DNA of 39,785 nt from Clostridiales bacterium (GTDB lineage Bacteria; Bacillota; Clostridia; Christensenellales; Aristaeellaceae). Numbering within the stretch: position 1 is the first letter of the stretch; every line of letters begins with the position of its first letter. Shown here one piece after another: positions 33,179-39,785 of the stretch. Below the pieces are notes generated by a model. The model made no database searches. It was not told the DNA's origin and saw only the letters and a program-made list of their open reading frames with translations. The DNA lies in assembly GCA_015056265.1 (NCBI GenBank), contig SVGR01000009.1, forward strand, positions 1 through 39,785. Reading direction: 5' to 3'. The position numbers were made by a program, and so were the translations under genes.

Positions 33179-34693
33179 TTATGGAGCAGGCTGTACCGCT
33201 TCCACCACGGCGTAAAAGGCGGGCTTGGGCCGCACCCGGTTATCAAAAAGCAGGGGGTATTCACCGCTGCGCCAGCTGCGCTCATCGGTAACGCCCCAGA
33301 TCTGCACGGCGTCCATCACATCGGCAAAATCCAGGAAAATTTTCATCAGATCGGCATACCGATACGCCTGAATCCGTTGATACATCTCGGTATTGCTATC
33401 AATGCCCACATCCAGTTCGCTGACCCGCAGCCGCAGGCCCTTGGCGGCAATCCGCTCCATGGCCCGGCGTACGGAGGAAGGGGTGGGCGCCGAAGCAGAA
33501 TAATGGCATTGGAAGCCGTAGCCGTCGATATTGCCATCCGCAATCAAGCTGTCCAGCAGATTGCAGATACCGGTGAGCTTGGGCTCATAGGGCGTGGAAT
33601 AATCGTTGTAATACAGCTTCGTCCCCTCAGGGGCATACTTCCGGGCAATTTCAAAAGCACGATTGACAAAATCCTGCCCTACCACTTTTGTCCAATTGGA
33701 AGAGCGCAGGGCGCCGCTGTTATCTGCCACCGCCTCATTCACCACATCCCAGGATACGATCACCCCGGGATAATTGGCTTGCATATATTCCATAACCAAA
33801 CGGATGTAATTATCCAGCCGGGCCAGCATTACCTCCCGAGTCACGTAAGGCGCCCCAACCTTGTACCCTTCCCGGAAGAATACATCCGGCGTCTGGCTGT
33901 GCCATACCAGCACATGGCCGTGCGCCTTGATACCGTTCTTTTTGCAGAAATCCAGCAGGGGCTTGGCGGCGGTAAAGCGCACCGCCACGGCCGTCTCATC
34001 TTCCACAGCCAGCTTCCGCGAGGCGTTCACATCCAGCACCGCATCGGGCTTCAGTTCGTTTTCGTGGGTCATGATATTGAATTGATAGCCGTAAAAATTC
34101 ATGCGTTTTGCGTCGCTCAGCTGTCCCTGACTGACGGCGCATCCAAAGTCAAAATAGGGAGCATACACCTGGCTCAAGGACGGCAGCGAATAATCATAGA
34201 CGATGCCCATGGGCTCTACCATTACATCCCGGATCATGTAATCCACTTCGGGATTGCCGGACGTTTCCACATACAGGATATAGTTATCATATGCCCCGGG
34301 GATGAATTCGCCGCTGAGGGTGGCCCATTCCCCTTGTTTTGCCGTCACCCGGGCCAGATTTTCATAGGATTCCACCCCATCCCTGGAATGGGCCATGGAG
34401 AAGATGAATTCTGCCGTCTCCACATTGTTTTGGCGCACAGACAGGGAAAACTTATACCGGGATCCATTTACCAGCGCGAAATCCCTGCCAGGAGAATGCC
34501 AATCGGCGCTGCGGCCGGAAATGCACAGATTGGCCCCACGATTTGACAGCGCTGCCCCGCCTTCGCTGCGGGCATACCAGCCATCCATGCCCTTAGTAAA
34601 ATCCGATTGATAGCCGGTAAAGGGCTTTTCTGCCCCCAGGGCCGAAGGAATCAGCAGGGCCAATACCATCAGCAGCGCCAACCATTTTTTCAT
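33179..34693 (-). CDS. Secreted GH10 endo-xylanase with CBM22-like module
   Basis: A 504-residue enzyme that would cut beta-1,4 xylan into xylo-oligosaccharides outside the cell. The signal peptide is 1-20 (KKWLALLMVLALLIPSALG). Residues about 25-165 are a CBM22-like module (CISGRSADWHSPGRDF). The GH10 barrel fills about 170-500 with GHVLVWHSQTP, acid/base Glu320 in WDVVNEA, GFQCHY, nucleophile Glu426 in RVSELDVG, and WGVTDERSW. All key residues are present. The start at ATG 34693 is nine bases after GAGAGG; the longest reading (34726) begins inside the -10 box. It is a single-gene unit with its own promoter and terminator, next to operon B, and makes a likely source of ligands for the transporters. 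Confidence 0.96.
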   Translation of the reverse strand: MKKWLALLMVLALLIPSALGAEKPFTGYQSDFTKGMDGWYARSEGGAALSNRGANLCISGRSADWHSPGRDFALVNGSRYKFSLSVRQNNVETAEFIFSMAHSRDGVESYENLARVTAKQGEWATLSGEFIPGAYDNYILYVETSGNPEVDYMIRDVMVEPMGIVYDYSLPSLSQVYAPYFDFGCAVSQGQLSDAKRMNFYGYQFNIMTHENELKPDAVLDVNASRKLAVEDETAVAVRFTAAKPLLDFCKKNGIKAHGHVLVWHSQTPDVFFREGYKVGAPYVTREVMLARLDNYIRLVMEYMQANYPGVIVSWDVVNEAVADNSGALRSSNWTKVVGQDFVNRAFEIARKYAPEGTKLYYNDYSTPYEPKLTGICNLLDSLIADGNIDGYGFQCHYSASAPTPSSVRRAMERIAAKGLRLRVSELDVGIDSNTEMYQRIQAYRYADLMKIFLDFADVMDAVQIWGVTDERSWRSGEYPLLFDNRVRPKPAFYAVVEAVQPAP

Positions 34694-34724
34694 GCTATTC
34701 ATCCTCTCGGTTGCCATTTTTTTC

Positions 34725-34754
34725 ATTATAGCATATTCATCCGCCCTTTGTCAC
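34725..34754 (-). promoter_or_regulatory. Promoter of the xylanase gene
   Basis: On the minus strand, GTGACA (34749-34754), an 18-bp spacer and extended TGC-TATAAT (34725-34730). It is divergent from the promoter at 34798. Confidence 0.7.
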
Positions 34755-34797
34755 CCCTGAAGGAAAATTTCATCATTTTCCGTTTTTTCGGCCATCC

Positions 34798-34825
34798 TTG
34801 ACAGAAAATAACAGGCCTGTATAAT
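34798..34825 (+). promoter_or_regulatory. Promoter of the ADP-ribosylglycohydrolase gene
   Basis: A perfect TTGACA (34798-34803), a 16-bp spacer and a perfect TATAAT (34820-34825), about 40 bases before the ATG at 34874. Confidence 0.85.
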
Positions 34826-34873
34826 ATAAGTGTATGTTCTTTCCCCCATTGATTGTTGAAGGAAGTGATCGTC

Positions 34874-35653
34874 ATGATCGGCGCCATCATCGGCGACATT
34901 GTGGGTTCCCGTTTTGAATGGAATAATTGCCGCAGTAAGGATTTTGATCTGTTCACCTCAGAATGCTTCGCCACCGATGACAGCATCATGACCCTGGCCA
35001 TCGGCAAGGCCCTGATGGAGAGCAGCCCCGATTGGGCGGATCTGGGAAAGCAGGCGGTGCGCTGCATGCAGGAGGTGGGCCGGCCCTATCCCCACTGCGG
35101 CTACGGCGGCCGGTTCTGGCAATGGATGTACAGCGATGCTCCCCAGCCCTACAACAGCTTCGGCAATGGCGCCGCCATGCGGGTGAGTGCCTGCGGTTTC
35201 GTGGCGAAAACCCTGGAAGAAGCCAAATACCTCTCCCGCACAGTCACCGAAGTGACCCACAACCACCCGGAAGGAATCAAGGGGGCGGAGGCAGCCACCG
35301 TTGCCATCTTCATGGCCTGGGAAGGCGCCGCTATGGAGGAAATCCGCCAGGTGATCTGCCGGGATTATTATCCCTTGAATTTCACCCTGGACTCCATCCG
35401 GAACACCTATCAGTTCAACGAAACCTGTCAGAATACCGTGCCCCAGGCGCTGCAGGCCTTCTTTGAATCCACCGGCTTTGAGGACGCCATCCGCAATGCC
35501 ATTTCCATTGGCGGGGACAGCGATACATTGGCCTCCATCACCGGTGGTATAGCGGAAGCCTATTGGGGGGTACCGGATGAACTGCGCGCCCAGGCAAAAG
35601 CCTATCTGGACGAACGGCTGCTGGCCATCCTGAACCGCTATGAAAATCGATAA
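34874..35653 (+). CDS. ADP-ribosylglycohydrolase (DraG/ADPRH family)
   Basis: A 259-residue cytosolic enzyme of the family that removes ADP-ribose from proteins or other acceptors using two magnesium ions. It has the N-terminal GAIIGDIVGSRFE, the metal-binding TDDS (34-37), a GNGAAMR segment, and GGDSDT (213-218) near the C-terminus. The family usually has about 260-300 residues, so it is full length. ATG 34874 is chosen, with AAGGAAGTGATC before it; a TTG seven codons upstream lacks a site. No ADP-ribosyltransferase is nearby, so the substrate is unknown. It is transcribed away from the xylanase. Confidence 0.93.
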   Translation: MIGAIIGDIVGSRFEWNNCRSKDFDLFTSECFATDDSIMTLAIGKALMESSPDWADLGKQAVRCMQEVGRPYPHCGYGGRFWQWMYSDAPQPYNSFGNGAAMRVSACGFVAKTLEEAKYLSRTVTEVTHNHPEGIKGAEAATVAIFMAWEGAAMEEIRQVICRDYYPLNFTLDSIRNTYQFNETCQNTVPQALQAFFESTGFEDAIRNAISIGGDSDTLASITGGIAEAYWGVPDELRAQAKAYLDERLLAILNRYENR

Positions 35654-35660
35654 TGACGCC

Positions 35661-35858
35661 ATGAACCAGGAAAAGAAGCGAATTTCGTTGTCTCTTGCTT
35701 ACAGTCTGGCGCCGAATGAAGAAAAAAATCAATTGTTCCATGCACGGGAAAAGGATGTGGCGCTGCTTTTCCTTCCCCGCATGCAACCTGTCTGCCGGTT
35801 TGGCCGCGTGCGGCACGCCGCTTTATTCCTTTCAACCGACAGCCGTTATCTTGCATAA
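35661..35858 (+). CDS. Doubtful small open reading after the glycohydrolase
   Basis: ATG 35661 opens 65 codons (MNQEKKRISLSLAYSLAP...) eight bases after the preceding stop. There is no clear ribosome site and no family motif. It may be chance, or the start of a broken gene continued by 35912-36472. Confidence 0.15.
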   Translation: MNQEKKRISLSLAYSLAPNEEKNQLFHAREKDVALLFLPRMQPVCRFGRVRHAALFLSTDSRYLA

Positions 35859-35864
35859 TATAAT
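35836..35864 (+). promoter_or_regulatory. Possible promoter before the hypothetical gene
   Basis: CCGACA (35836-35841), a 17-bp spacer and a perfect TATAAT (35859-35864). The -35 box matches consensus at four of six positions. Confidence 0.4.
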
Positions 35865-35911
35865 GCCCTCTGTCAACTGGAGATTCACCGAACGGATCAT
35901 TTGGAAAGTCC

Positions 35912-36472
35912 TTGCTTTGCCGCATCTTCAAAAGCACAGGCGCAGATTGCCTCTGCTTTTGCCCTGATTTTATATCCTATGCAGCGGCAGGGCATGTGAC
36001 TTATCGATTAAATCTGAAGAATCCGCAGGATATCCAGCCTATCCATGGTACGCCTCTGAAACAATACGGCAACGGTGCCTTGCGAATCCACGGGCGTACC
36101 CTTTCCATGGCATATCACGGGGATTTTTTATTTCTTCTGCATCAGTGCATGGGGCAAAAACGGGTAATTGCCCTGTTCGTCAAGGATGGCGCCATACGGT
36201 TCCGCGGTGCACTGCCCGAAGCATTCCGCCGTTATTCCCCGTTGCTGATCGATCCCCGGGGCAATCTGTATCTGCTTTGCGAAGGCAGAACAAAGCCAAT
36301 GCTGAAATTTCTGCCCGGTAAAAACGTTTTTTCCCGCCCGGATCGACAAATCCTCCTGCCCGCCACCTATCGGGCCCGTTTTTCTCAAGACGGCAACCTT
36401 TTAATCATTCTTTCCTTGGATCATAATGAGAAATGGACGCAAAGCTTATGGCTTTGGGGAACAAAAAACTAG
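35912..36472 (+). CDS. Hypothetical protein, uncertain start
   Basis: An open reading of 186 codons from a TTG at 35912 (GGAAAG close upstream); an ATG at 36109 would give a much shorter protein. The translation has beta-propeller-like phrases (LRIHGRTLSMAYHGDFLFLL, then LIDPRGNLYLLCEG and RARFSQDGNLLIILSL), so it could be one or two blades or the remnant of a larger propeller gene. I recognise no family. It lies between the glycohydrolase and trmB, with a possible promoter in front. The unusual start and the lack of a clear upstream part leave open that the gene is truncated. Confidence 0.45.
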   Translation: MLCRIFKSTGADCLCFCPDFISYAAAGHVTYRLNLKNPQDIQPIHGTPLKQYGNGALRIHGRTLSMAYHGDFLFLLHQCMGQKRVIALFVKDGAIRFRGALPEAFRRYSPLLIDPRGNLYLLCEGRTKPMLKFLPGKNVFSRPDRQILLPATYRARFSQDGNLLIILSLDHNEKWTQSLWLWGTKN

Positions 36473-36549
36473 CAGCCATTGGCTCGTCAGCGTCCGTAAC
36501 GGATGCCTTACCGAAACCTGCCACACCCAATCCAACCCCTGATCCAATC

Positions 36550-36578
36550 TTGCCATCCATCCCATTTTGCGCTATAAT
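36550..36578 (+). promoter_or_regulatory. Promoter of trmB
   Basis: TTGCCA (36550-36555), a 17-bp spacer and a perfect TATAAT (36573-36578). The start of transcription is expected near 36585. Confidence 0.75.
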
Positions 36579-36580
36579 AT

Positions 36581-36623
36581 CCCCGCATCCCTGCCGGCTC
36601 CCTGCCCTGGGCCGGCTGCGGGG
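36581..36623 (+). promoter_or_regulatory. Terminator-like hairpin at the very start of the trmB leader
   Basis: CCCCGCA (36581-36587) pairs with TGCGGGG (36617-36623), and inside it GCCGGC (36593-36598) pairs with GCCGGC (36611-36616). ATTTTCTTTC follows. It begins at or just before the predicted transcription start, so it may be a 5' stabiliser, an attenuator, or the terminator of the gene upstream. Confidence 0.55.
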
Positions 36624-36666
36624 ATTTTCTTTCGCCATTCCATCAGATAAAGGAGCATGATCACCC

Positions 36667-37371
36667 ATGCATATGAGAAGAAAGACTTGGGCCCGGCCCG
36701 AACTGGAAAGCTGCCCCTATTACAGGGAATTACCCGAAAGCTGCAAGGGCAAATGGGCCCAGGAATTCCCCCATGCTGCGCCTTTGCATATTGAATTGGG
36801 CTGCGGCAAGGGCGTATCCACCGCCCAGATGGTGCGGGCCAATCCCCATATCAATTATCTGGTGATTGATCTGGTGCGGGACGTATTGGGCAGCACCCGG
36901 CGAAATATTGAGGCTGCCTTTCAGGGGGACGCCATTGAAAATGTGATCATCAGCGCCCTGCACATTGAATACATCTATAAATATATCGGCAGCGGGGATC
37001 AGGCGGAGCGGATTTATATCAACTTCTGCAATCCATGGACCAAGCGGAAAAAGCATGAAAAGCGCCGGCTCACCCATTCCCGTCAACTGATGCTGTATCG
37101 CGATTTTCTGACGGATGGGGGCGAAATCTGGTTCAAAACGGATGATGATATTCTCTTTGACGATTCCCTGGAATATTTCAGAGAATGCGGGTTCGAGGTG
37201 CGTTATCTCACCCGGGATCTGCATGCCAGCGGCTTTACCCCCAATTATATGAGCGAGCATGAAATCATGTATACCGAAAAGGGCGTGCCCATCAAATTCG
37301 CCATTGCGGTGAAGGGCCCCCTGCCGGAAAATGCGCCGAAAATCGGCCCGGAGGATGATCCGGAAGAATAA
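36667..37371 (+). CDS. trmB: tRNA (guanine-N7-)-methyltransferase
   Basis: A 234-residue cytosolic enzyme that methylates N7 of G46 in the variable loop of tRNAs with S-adenosylmethionine. The SAM site IELGCGKG is at about 42-49. The family signature NFCNPWTKRKKHEKRRLTH is at 119-137 (NFSDPWPKKRHEKRRL in most members; here Cys-Asn replaces the usual Ser-Asp). FKTDD and the C-terminal YMSEHEIMYTEKG also fit the family. The length is normal. ATG 36667 lies 11 bases after AAAGGAG; a second in-frame ATG follows at 36673. Confidence 0.96.
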   Translation: MHMRRKTWARPELESCPYYRELPESCKGKWAQEFPHAAPLHIELGCGKGVSTAQMVRANPHINYLVIDLVRDVLGSTRRNIEAAFQGDAIENVIISALHIEYIYKYIGSGDQAERIYINFCNPWTKRKKHEKRRLTHSRQLMLYRDFLTDGGEIWFKTDDDILFDDSLEYFRECGFEVRYLTRDLHASGFTPNYMSEHEIMYTEKGVPIKFAIAVKGPLPENAPKIGPEDDPEE

Positions 37372-37374
37372 GAC

Positions 37375-37406
37375 AAACCCGGAGGGCAGTTGTTCCTCCG
37401 GGTTTT
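37375..37406. terminator. Bidirectional terminator between trmB and the GNAT gene
   Basis: AAACCCGGAGG (37375-37385) pairs perfectly with CCTCCGGGTTT (37395-37405). It is followed by a T on the plus strand and by TTTGTC on the minus strand. It serves the convergent genes on both sides. Confidence 0.92.
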
Positions 37407-37409
37407 GCG

Positions 37410-37955
37410 TTATTCAATGTTCCCCTTTGCATTCCAGCACAGTATGGTGCGGTATCCCAGCCGGGCGTACCAAGGCCCCACCGCCGTGTAATGAATATAG
37501 CTGTAATCATATCCCTCATTTTTCAGGACGTCTGTTGCCAGCTGCACCATTTTAAGACCGATGCCCTTTCTGCGGAAGGCAGGCAGCGTGCCCACGCATC
37601 CCGGACCGGCGATACGGATATGCCGTCCGTCCAGTTCGTATTCCCCCATGCCGTCCAGCAGGCAGAAACTGATGGGCATACCATCGAAAAATGCGCAGAA
37701 CACCCGATCCCCCGCTTGAAAATACTGTACCCAATCCTCCTCCACCTGTCGAACGGCTTCATGAAGCGCTGGCAGTTCCCCCCGGTAAAAACCGAAAGTA
37801 ATCCCATCCGGAACGGCAATTTTCAGGGCATCTGCGTCAAATTCCGAAAGAGGGAGAAGCTGCTCTTCAAATACCTCTTCCGGATCCAGATCCCTTATAT
37901 ATTCTTTGGCAAAGAATCCCGGATGCATTTTATCAAACAGCGTTAAAAAATCCAT
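37410..37955 (-). CDS. GNAT-family N-acetyltransferase
   Basis: A 181-residue cytosolic acetyltransferase. The acetyl-CoA loop is in GTLPAFRRKGIGLKMV (RRKGIG at 128-133), and the fold's last strands are seen in YSYIHYTAVGPWYARLGYRT. The first half (about 1-80) is less typical. The substrate cannot be told. AAAGGAGAAG precedes the ATG. A TATAAT lies in the end of the upstream gene (37994-37999) without a good -35 box, so it may have a weak promoter of its own or be read from 38339. Confidence 0.93.
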   Translation of the reverse strand: MDFLTLFDKMHPGFFAKEYIRDLDPEEVFEEQLLPLSEFDADALKIAVPDGITFGFYRGELPALHEAVRQVEEDWVQYFQAGDRVFCAFFDGMPISFCLLDGMGEYELDGRHIRIAGPGCVGTLPAFRRKGIGLKMVQLATDVLKNEGYDYSYIHYTAVGPWYARLGYRTILCWNAKGNIE

Positions 37956-37994
37956 CGTTTCTTCTCCTTTTGTTGTTTCATCCGTTTTTTAAAA

Positions 37995-38339
37995 TTATAT
38001 CACATCATGACGGAAAAGAAAAGCATAGCCTGCTGCCAGGCCCAGCCAGGCCATACAAAACTGGGGGCACACCTGGCCGGAAATGTTGCCGCGCATGCCC
38101 CGGTAATCCCAGATCTGATACCGCCGATTGAAGAGCATGCCCGTACCATATTCGATCAGGGTGATAGCCCCCGCCCCCAGAAGCGATTTTTTCATAAGGT
38201 GGCCGGGGCGGCGGTTGATCCTTTCCAGCGCAGCCATGCCTGCCCCGCCTGCCAGGGCCATGGCCGGATGGGTTCTGCCCCGATAGCTGATTTCCAGCAG
38301 CGGATAAGCCGCCGCCCCCAGAAGAAATGCTTTGTTCAT
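37995..38339 (-). CDS. Small CmpB-type putative ABC membrane protein
   Basis: A 114-residue membrane protein with about three or four membrane segments. The stretch EYGTGMLFNRRYQIWDYRG, then MRGNISGQVCPQFCMAWLGL, is the signature of the putative ABC-transporter type IV (CmpB, PF06541) family, whose function is not known. Many members are longer, so this is a short form. GAGGAGGAGG precedes the ATG. The GNAT gene follows after 39 bp. Confidence 0.85.
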   Translation of the reverse strand: MNKAFLLGAAAYPLLEISYRGRTHPAMALAGGAGMAALERINRRPGHLMKKSLLGAGAITLIEYGTGMLFNRRYQIWDYRGMRGNISGQVCPQFCMAWLGLAAGYAFLFRHDVI

Positions 38340-38409
38340 GCCGATCCCTCCTCCTCTGTTTTATTCCTTATTCTCTCCCCTTTGCTTTTCTTCCATGCCG
38401 GAAAACATG

Positions 38410-38438
38410 AAAAAAAGAGCCGCCTTACAGCGGCCCTT
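38410..38438 (-). terminator. Terminator of the OB-fold protein gene
   Basis: On the minus strand AGGGCCGC-TGTAA-GGCGGCTCT forms an eight-pair stem with a G-U pair and is followed by TTTTTTT. It lies 16 bp after the stop. Confidence 0.88.
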
Positions 38439-38454
38439 TGGCAATTTGATTCCA

Positions 38455-39132
38455 TTATTCAGCCTTGGCAACAGCGGTGATGTGGGTATTCACGCCATTG
38501 TACCAGTACACGTAACCGGTGATATCCACCACGTCGCCAGCCTGCAGTTCGGCAAAAGCGGCGTACACTTCGGTTTCGGGGCCGGTGAGGTAGCGTTCCA
38601 CGCAGAACTCGAAGGTGTTTTCACCCTGCTTCACGGTGACATAGATGTCATCGCCGGGTTCGCCGTTCTTGTAGCTGATGGCTTCAATGGTCAGGCCCTT
38701 GAAGACAGCCAGCTGATTCTGGTAATTCACCAGTTCTTCGGTAGCCAGCACTTCGGTCAGATCCTTGGCTTCGGCGATGAAGGGTTCGGCTTCCACAAAT
38801 TCGAAAGTGGCGTCCATAATTTCCACTTCGCCGGCCCATTCGCCCTTGAAACCGGTGACGCGGATCTTGGTGCCGGGCACCAGCTTGGCAGCGTCTTCTT
38901 CGGTGCAGGCCATTTCATAGATGAAATAGGCGCCGTCTTCATCAGCGGCATAGACGGTGATCTTGTCGCTCCACCAGCTCTGATGATCCTGAACGTAGCA
39001 TTCGATCACTACTTCATCATCAATCGCAGCGGCAACATAGTCAGCATAGGTCATCACTTTTGCTTCTTCAGCCAGGGCCATACCGGTCATGGCCAGAACC
39101 AGGATCATCAGGGCAGCCAGAAACTTCTTCAT
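38455..39132 (-). CDS. Secreted protein with two OB-fold-like domains
   Basis: A 225-residue exported protein: a signal peptide (1-21, ending GMALA), then two beta-barrel-like domains of the bacterial OB type. The first is about 25-115 (VVIECYVQDHQSWW, LVPGTKIRVTGFKGEWAGEVEI) and the second about 125-225 (LAVFKGLTIEAISYKNGEPG, LQAGDVVDITGYVYWYNGVN). There is no lipobox or anchor. Similar domains bind nucleic acid or sugar, or occur in surface proteins; nothing here decides. The start at 39132 has GGAGGCGAAAAAC before it, while an ATG five codons upstream has none. It is a single-gene unit with its own promoter and terminator. Confidence 0.88.
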   Translation of the reverse strand: MKKFLAALMILVLAMTGMALAEEAKVMTYADYVAAAIDDEVVIECYVQDHQSWWSDKITVYAADEDGAYFIYEMACTEEDAAKLVPGTKIRVTGFKGEWAGEVEIMDATFEFVEAEPFIAEAKDLTEVLATEELVNYQNQLAVFKGLTIEAISYKNGEPGDDIYVTVKQGENTFEFCVERYLTGPETEVYAAFAELQAGDVVDITGYVYWYNGVNTHITAVAKAE

Positions 39133-39169
39133 GTTTTTCGCCTCCATTTAATCGTTGGGGTACATCAGT

Positions 39170-39197
39170 ATTATACATCAATCCCGATAAAAATCAA
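39170..39197 (-). promoter_or_regulatory. Promoter of the OB-fold protein gene
   Basis: On the minus strand, TTGATT (39192-39197), a 16-bp spacer and a perfect TATAAT (39170-39175). The -35 box overlaps the stop of the SBP gene upstream. Confidence 0.72.
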
Positions 39198-39785
39198 TCG
39201 TTCTGCTTAGAATTTGCAATTTTTCTGTGTTTCATCCGGGTGAGGAACACATACCCGAGCATCAGCGCCCAAACGGCGGCCAACCCGCCAATCAGCAGCA
39301 CAGCCACCCGGGGCAGGGGGCCCATATCTTCCGTATCCGCCGTTCCCGCGTTATCCAGCCGATGAAGGGAGATCATTTTGTTATACAAATCGTCGATGAA
39401 GGCATCGTCCACCGTCTTCTTGCGGCGCACCCCCTTGGTCACCTCTTCGATCATCTGCCCGGCGGCATCCCGCAGGGAAGCGGAACCGTTGAATACCGGG
39501 GTGACGAAGGTATTTTCCACGCTATTGAGCAAAAGCTTGGCAGCCTGAAGCTTGACAGCATAATAATAGTCGTTATCCTCCCCTTCCCGGGAAAGATAAT
39601 CCTGATATTCTGCCGACTGCTGGGCCTTGAGGGTGACGGGCACATAGCCCTCCGTGGTGGAATAATCGATCTGCATGCCGTTGGTGAGCAGATACTGGGT
39701 GAACAACCAGGCTGCCATCACTTCCTGGGGATCCTCTTTATTGAAAATGCACACCGAAGGCCCCTGAGAGATCATTTTCGGATTC
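39194..39785 (-). CDS. Solute-binding protein with C-terminal membrane anchor, partial
   Basis: The last 196 or so residues of a protein whose start lies beyond the window edge. The first part reads like the C-terminal lobe of a family-1 SBP (VCIFNKEDPQEVMAAWLFTQ, TTEGYVPVTLKAQQSAEYQ, the hinge and terminal helices). Near the end a membrane segment (VAVLLIGGLAAVWALMLGYV) is followed by a basic tail (FLTRMKHRKIANSKQND). An SBP held by a C-terminal membrane segment is unusual, but fits the lack of lipoboxes in the other SBPs here. Permease genes for it are not in view. Confidence 0.85.
   Translation of the reverse strand, partial: NPKMISQGPSVCIFNKEDPQEVMAAWLFTQYLLTNGMQIDYSTTEGYVPVTLKAQQSAEYQDYLSREGEDNDYYYAVKLQAAKLLLNSVENTFVTPVFNGSASLRDAAGQMIEEVTKGVRRKKTVDDAFIDDLYNKMISLHRLDNAGTADTEDMGPLPRVAVLLIGGLAAVWALMLGYVFLTRMKHRKIANSKQND

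Noticed and set aside
35748-35780. GGAAAAG/CTTTTCC inverted repeat as terminator of the ADP-ribosylglycohydrolase gene
   Set aside because: The stem is only seven pairs with a long loop and no T-run; too weak to call.

Overview
The window (39,785 bp) looks like chromosome of a fermentative, fibre-degrading Bacillota of the class Clostridia (gut or rumen type). This placement is an inference. It rests on strong AGGAGG-type ribosome sites, consensus sigma-A promoters, several CUT1-type oligosaccharide ABC transporters without a local ATPase, a GH10 xylanase, and the DUF5696 / Yip1 / NHL accessory proteins found beside sugar transporters in Clostridia and Paenibacillus relatives. No rRNA, tRNA, CRISPR array, transposase or phage gene was seen.

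Layout. (1) 1-993, minus: start of a lipoprotein gene, preceded by an AraC-family regulator. (2) 1102-4721, minus: three tandem copies of one solute-binding protein (SBP) gene; two are intact and nearly identical in places, and the third is a decayed pseudogene. (3) 4824-6095, minus: a secreted protein of two tandem unknown domains, with its own promoter and terminator. (4) 6411-17680, minus, operon A: a large SBP with beta-sandwich modules, two permeases, a propeller-TPR-Yip1 fusion, a DUF5696 protein, then two more permeases. (5) 18581-32754, minus, operon B: a diverged paralogue of A in the same gene order. In B the propeller and Yip1 parts are separate genes, one permease carries an extra N-terminal PH/GRAM-like domain, and the last gene is an SBP with its own promoter. 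(6) 33179-34693, minus: GH10 xylanase with a CBM22-like module. (7) 34874-37371, plus: an ADP-ribosylglycohydrolase, a poorly supported stretch, and trmB. (8) 37410-39785, minus: a GNAT acetyltransferase, a small CmpB-type membrane protein, a secreted OB-fold protein, and the C-terminal part of another SBP that ends in a membrane anchor.

How it fits together. Operons A and B each encode two permease pairs, one very large SBP and the same membrane-bound accessory set (propeller-TPR, Yip1, DUF5696). I read this as one conserved double-transporter cassette that was duplicated and then diverged. The adjacent xylanase makes xylan-derived oligosaccharides a reasonable, unproven substrate. The energy-giving ATPase must be encoded elsewhere, as is usual for CUT1 systems. 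A 31-bp upstream element shared by the operon A promoter and the 6095 promoter, built of half-sites 21 bp apart and abutting the -35 box, suggests co-control by an AraC-type activator; the AraC gene at 133-993 is the nearest candidate. Operon B lacks this element and has a different pair of palindromes around its promoter.
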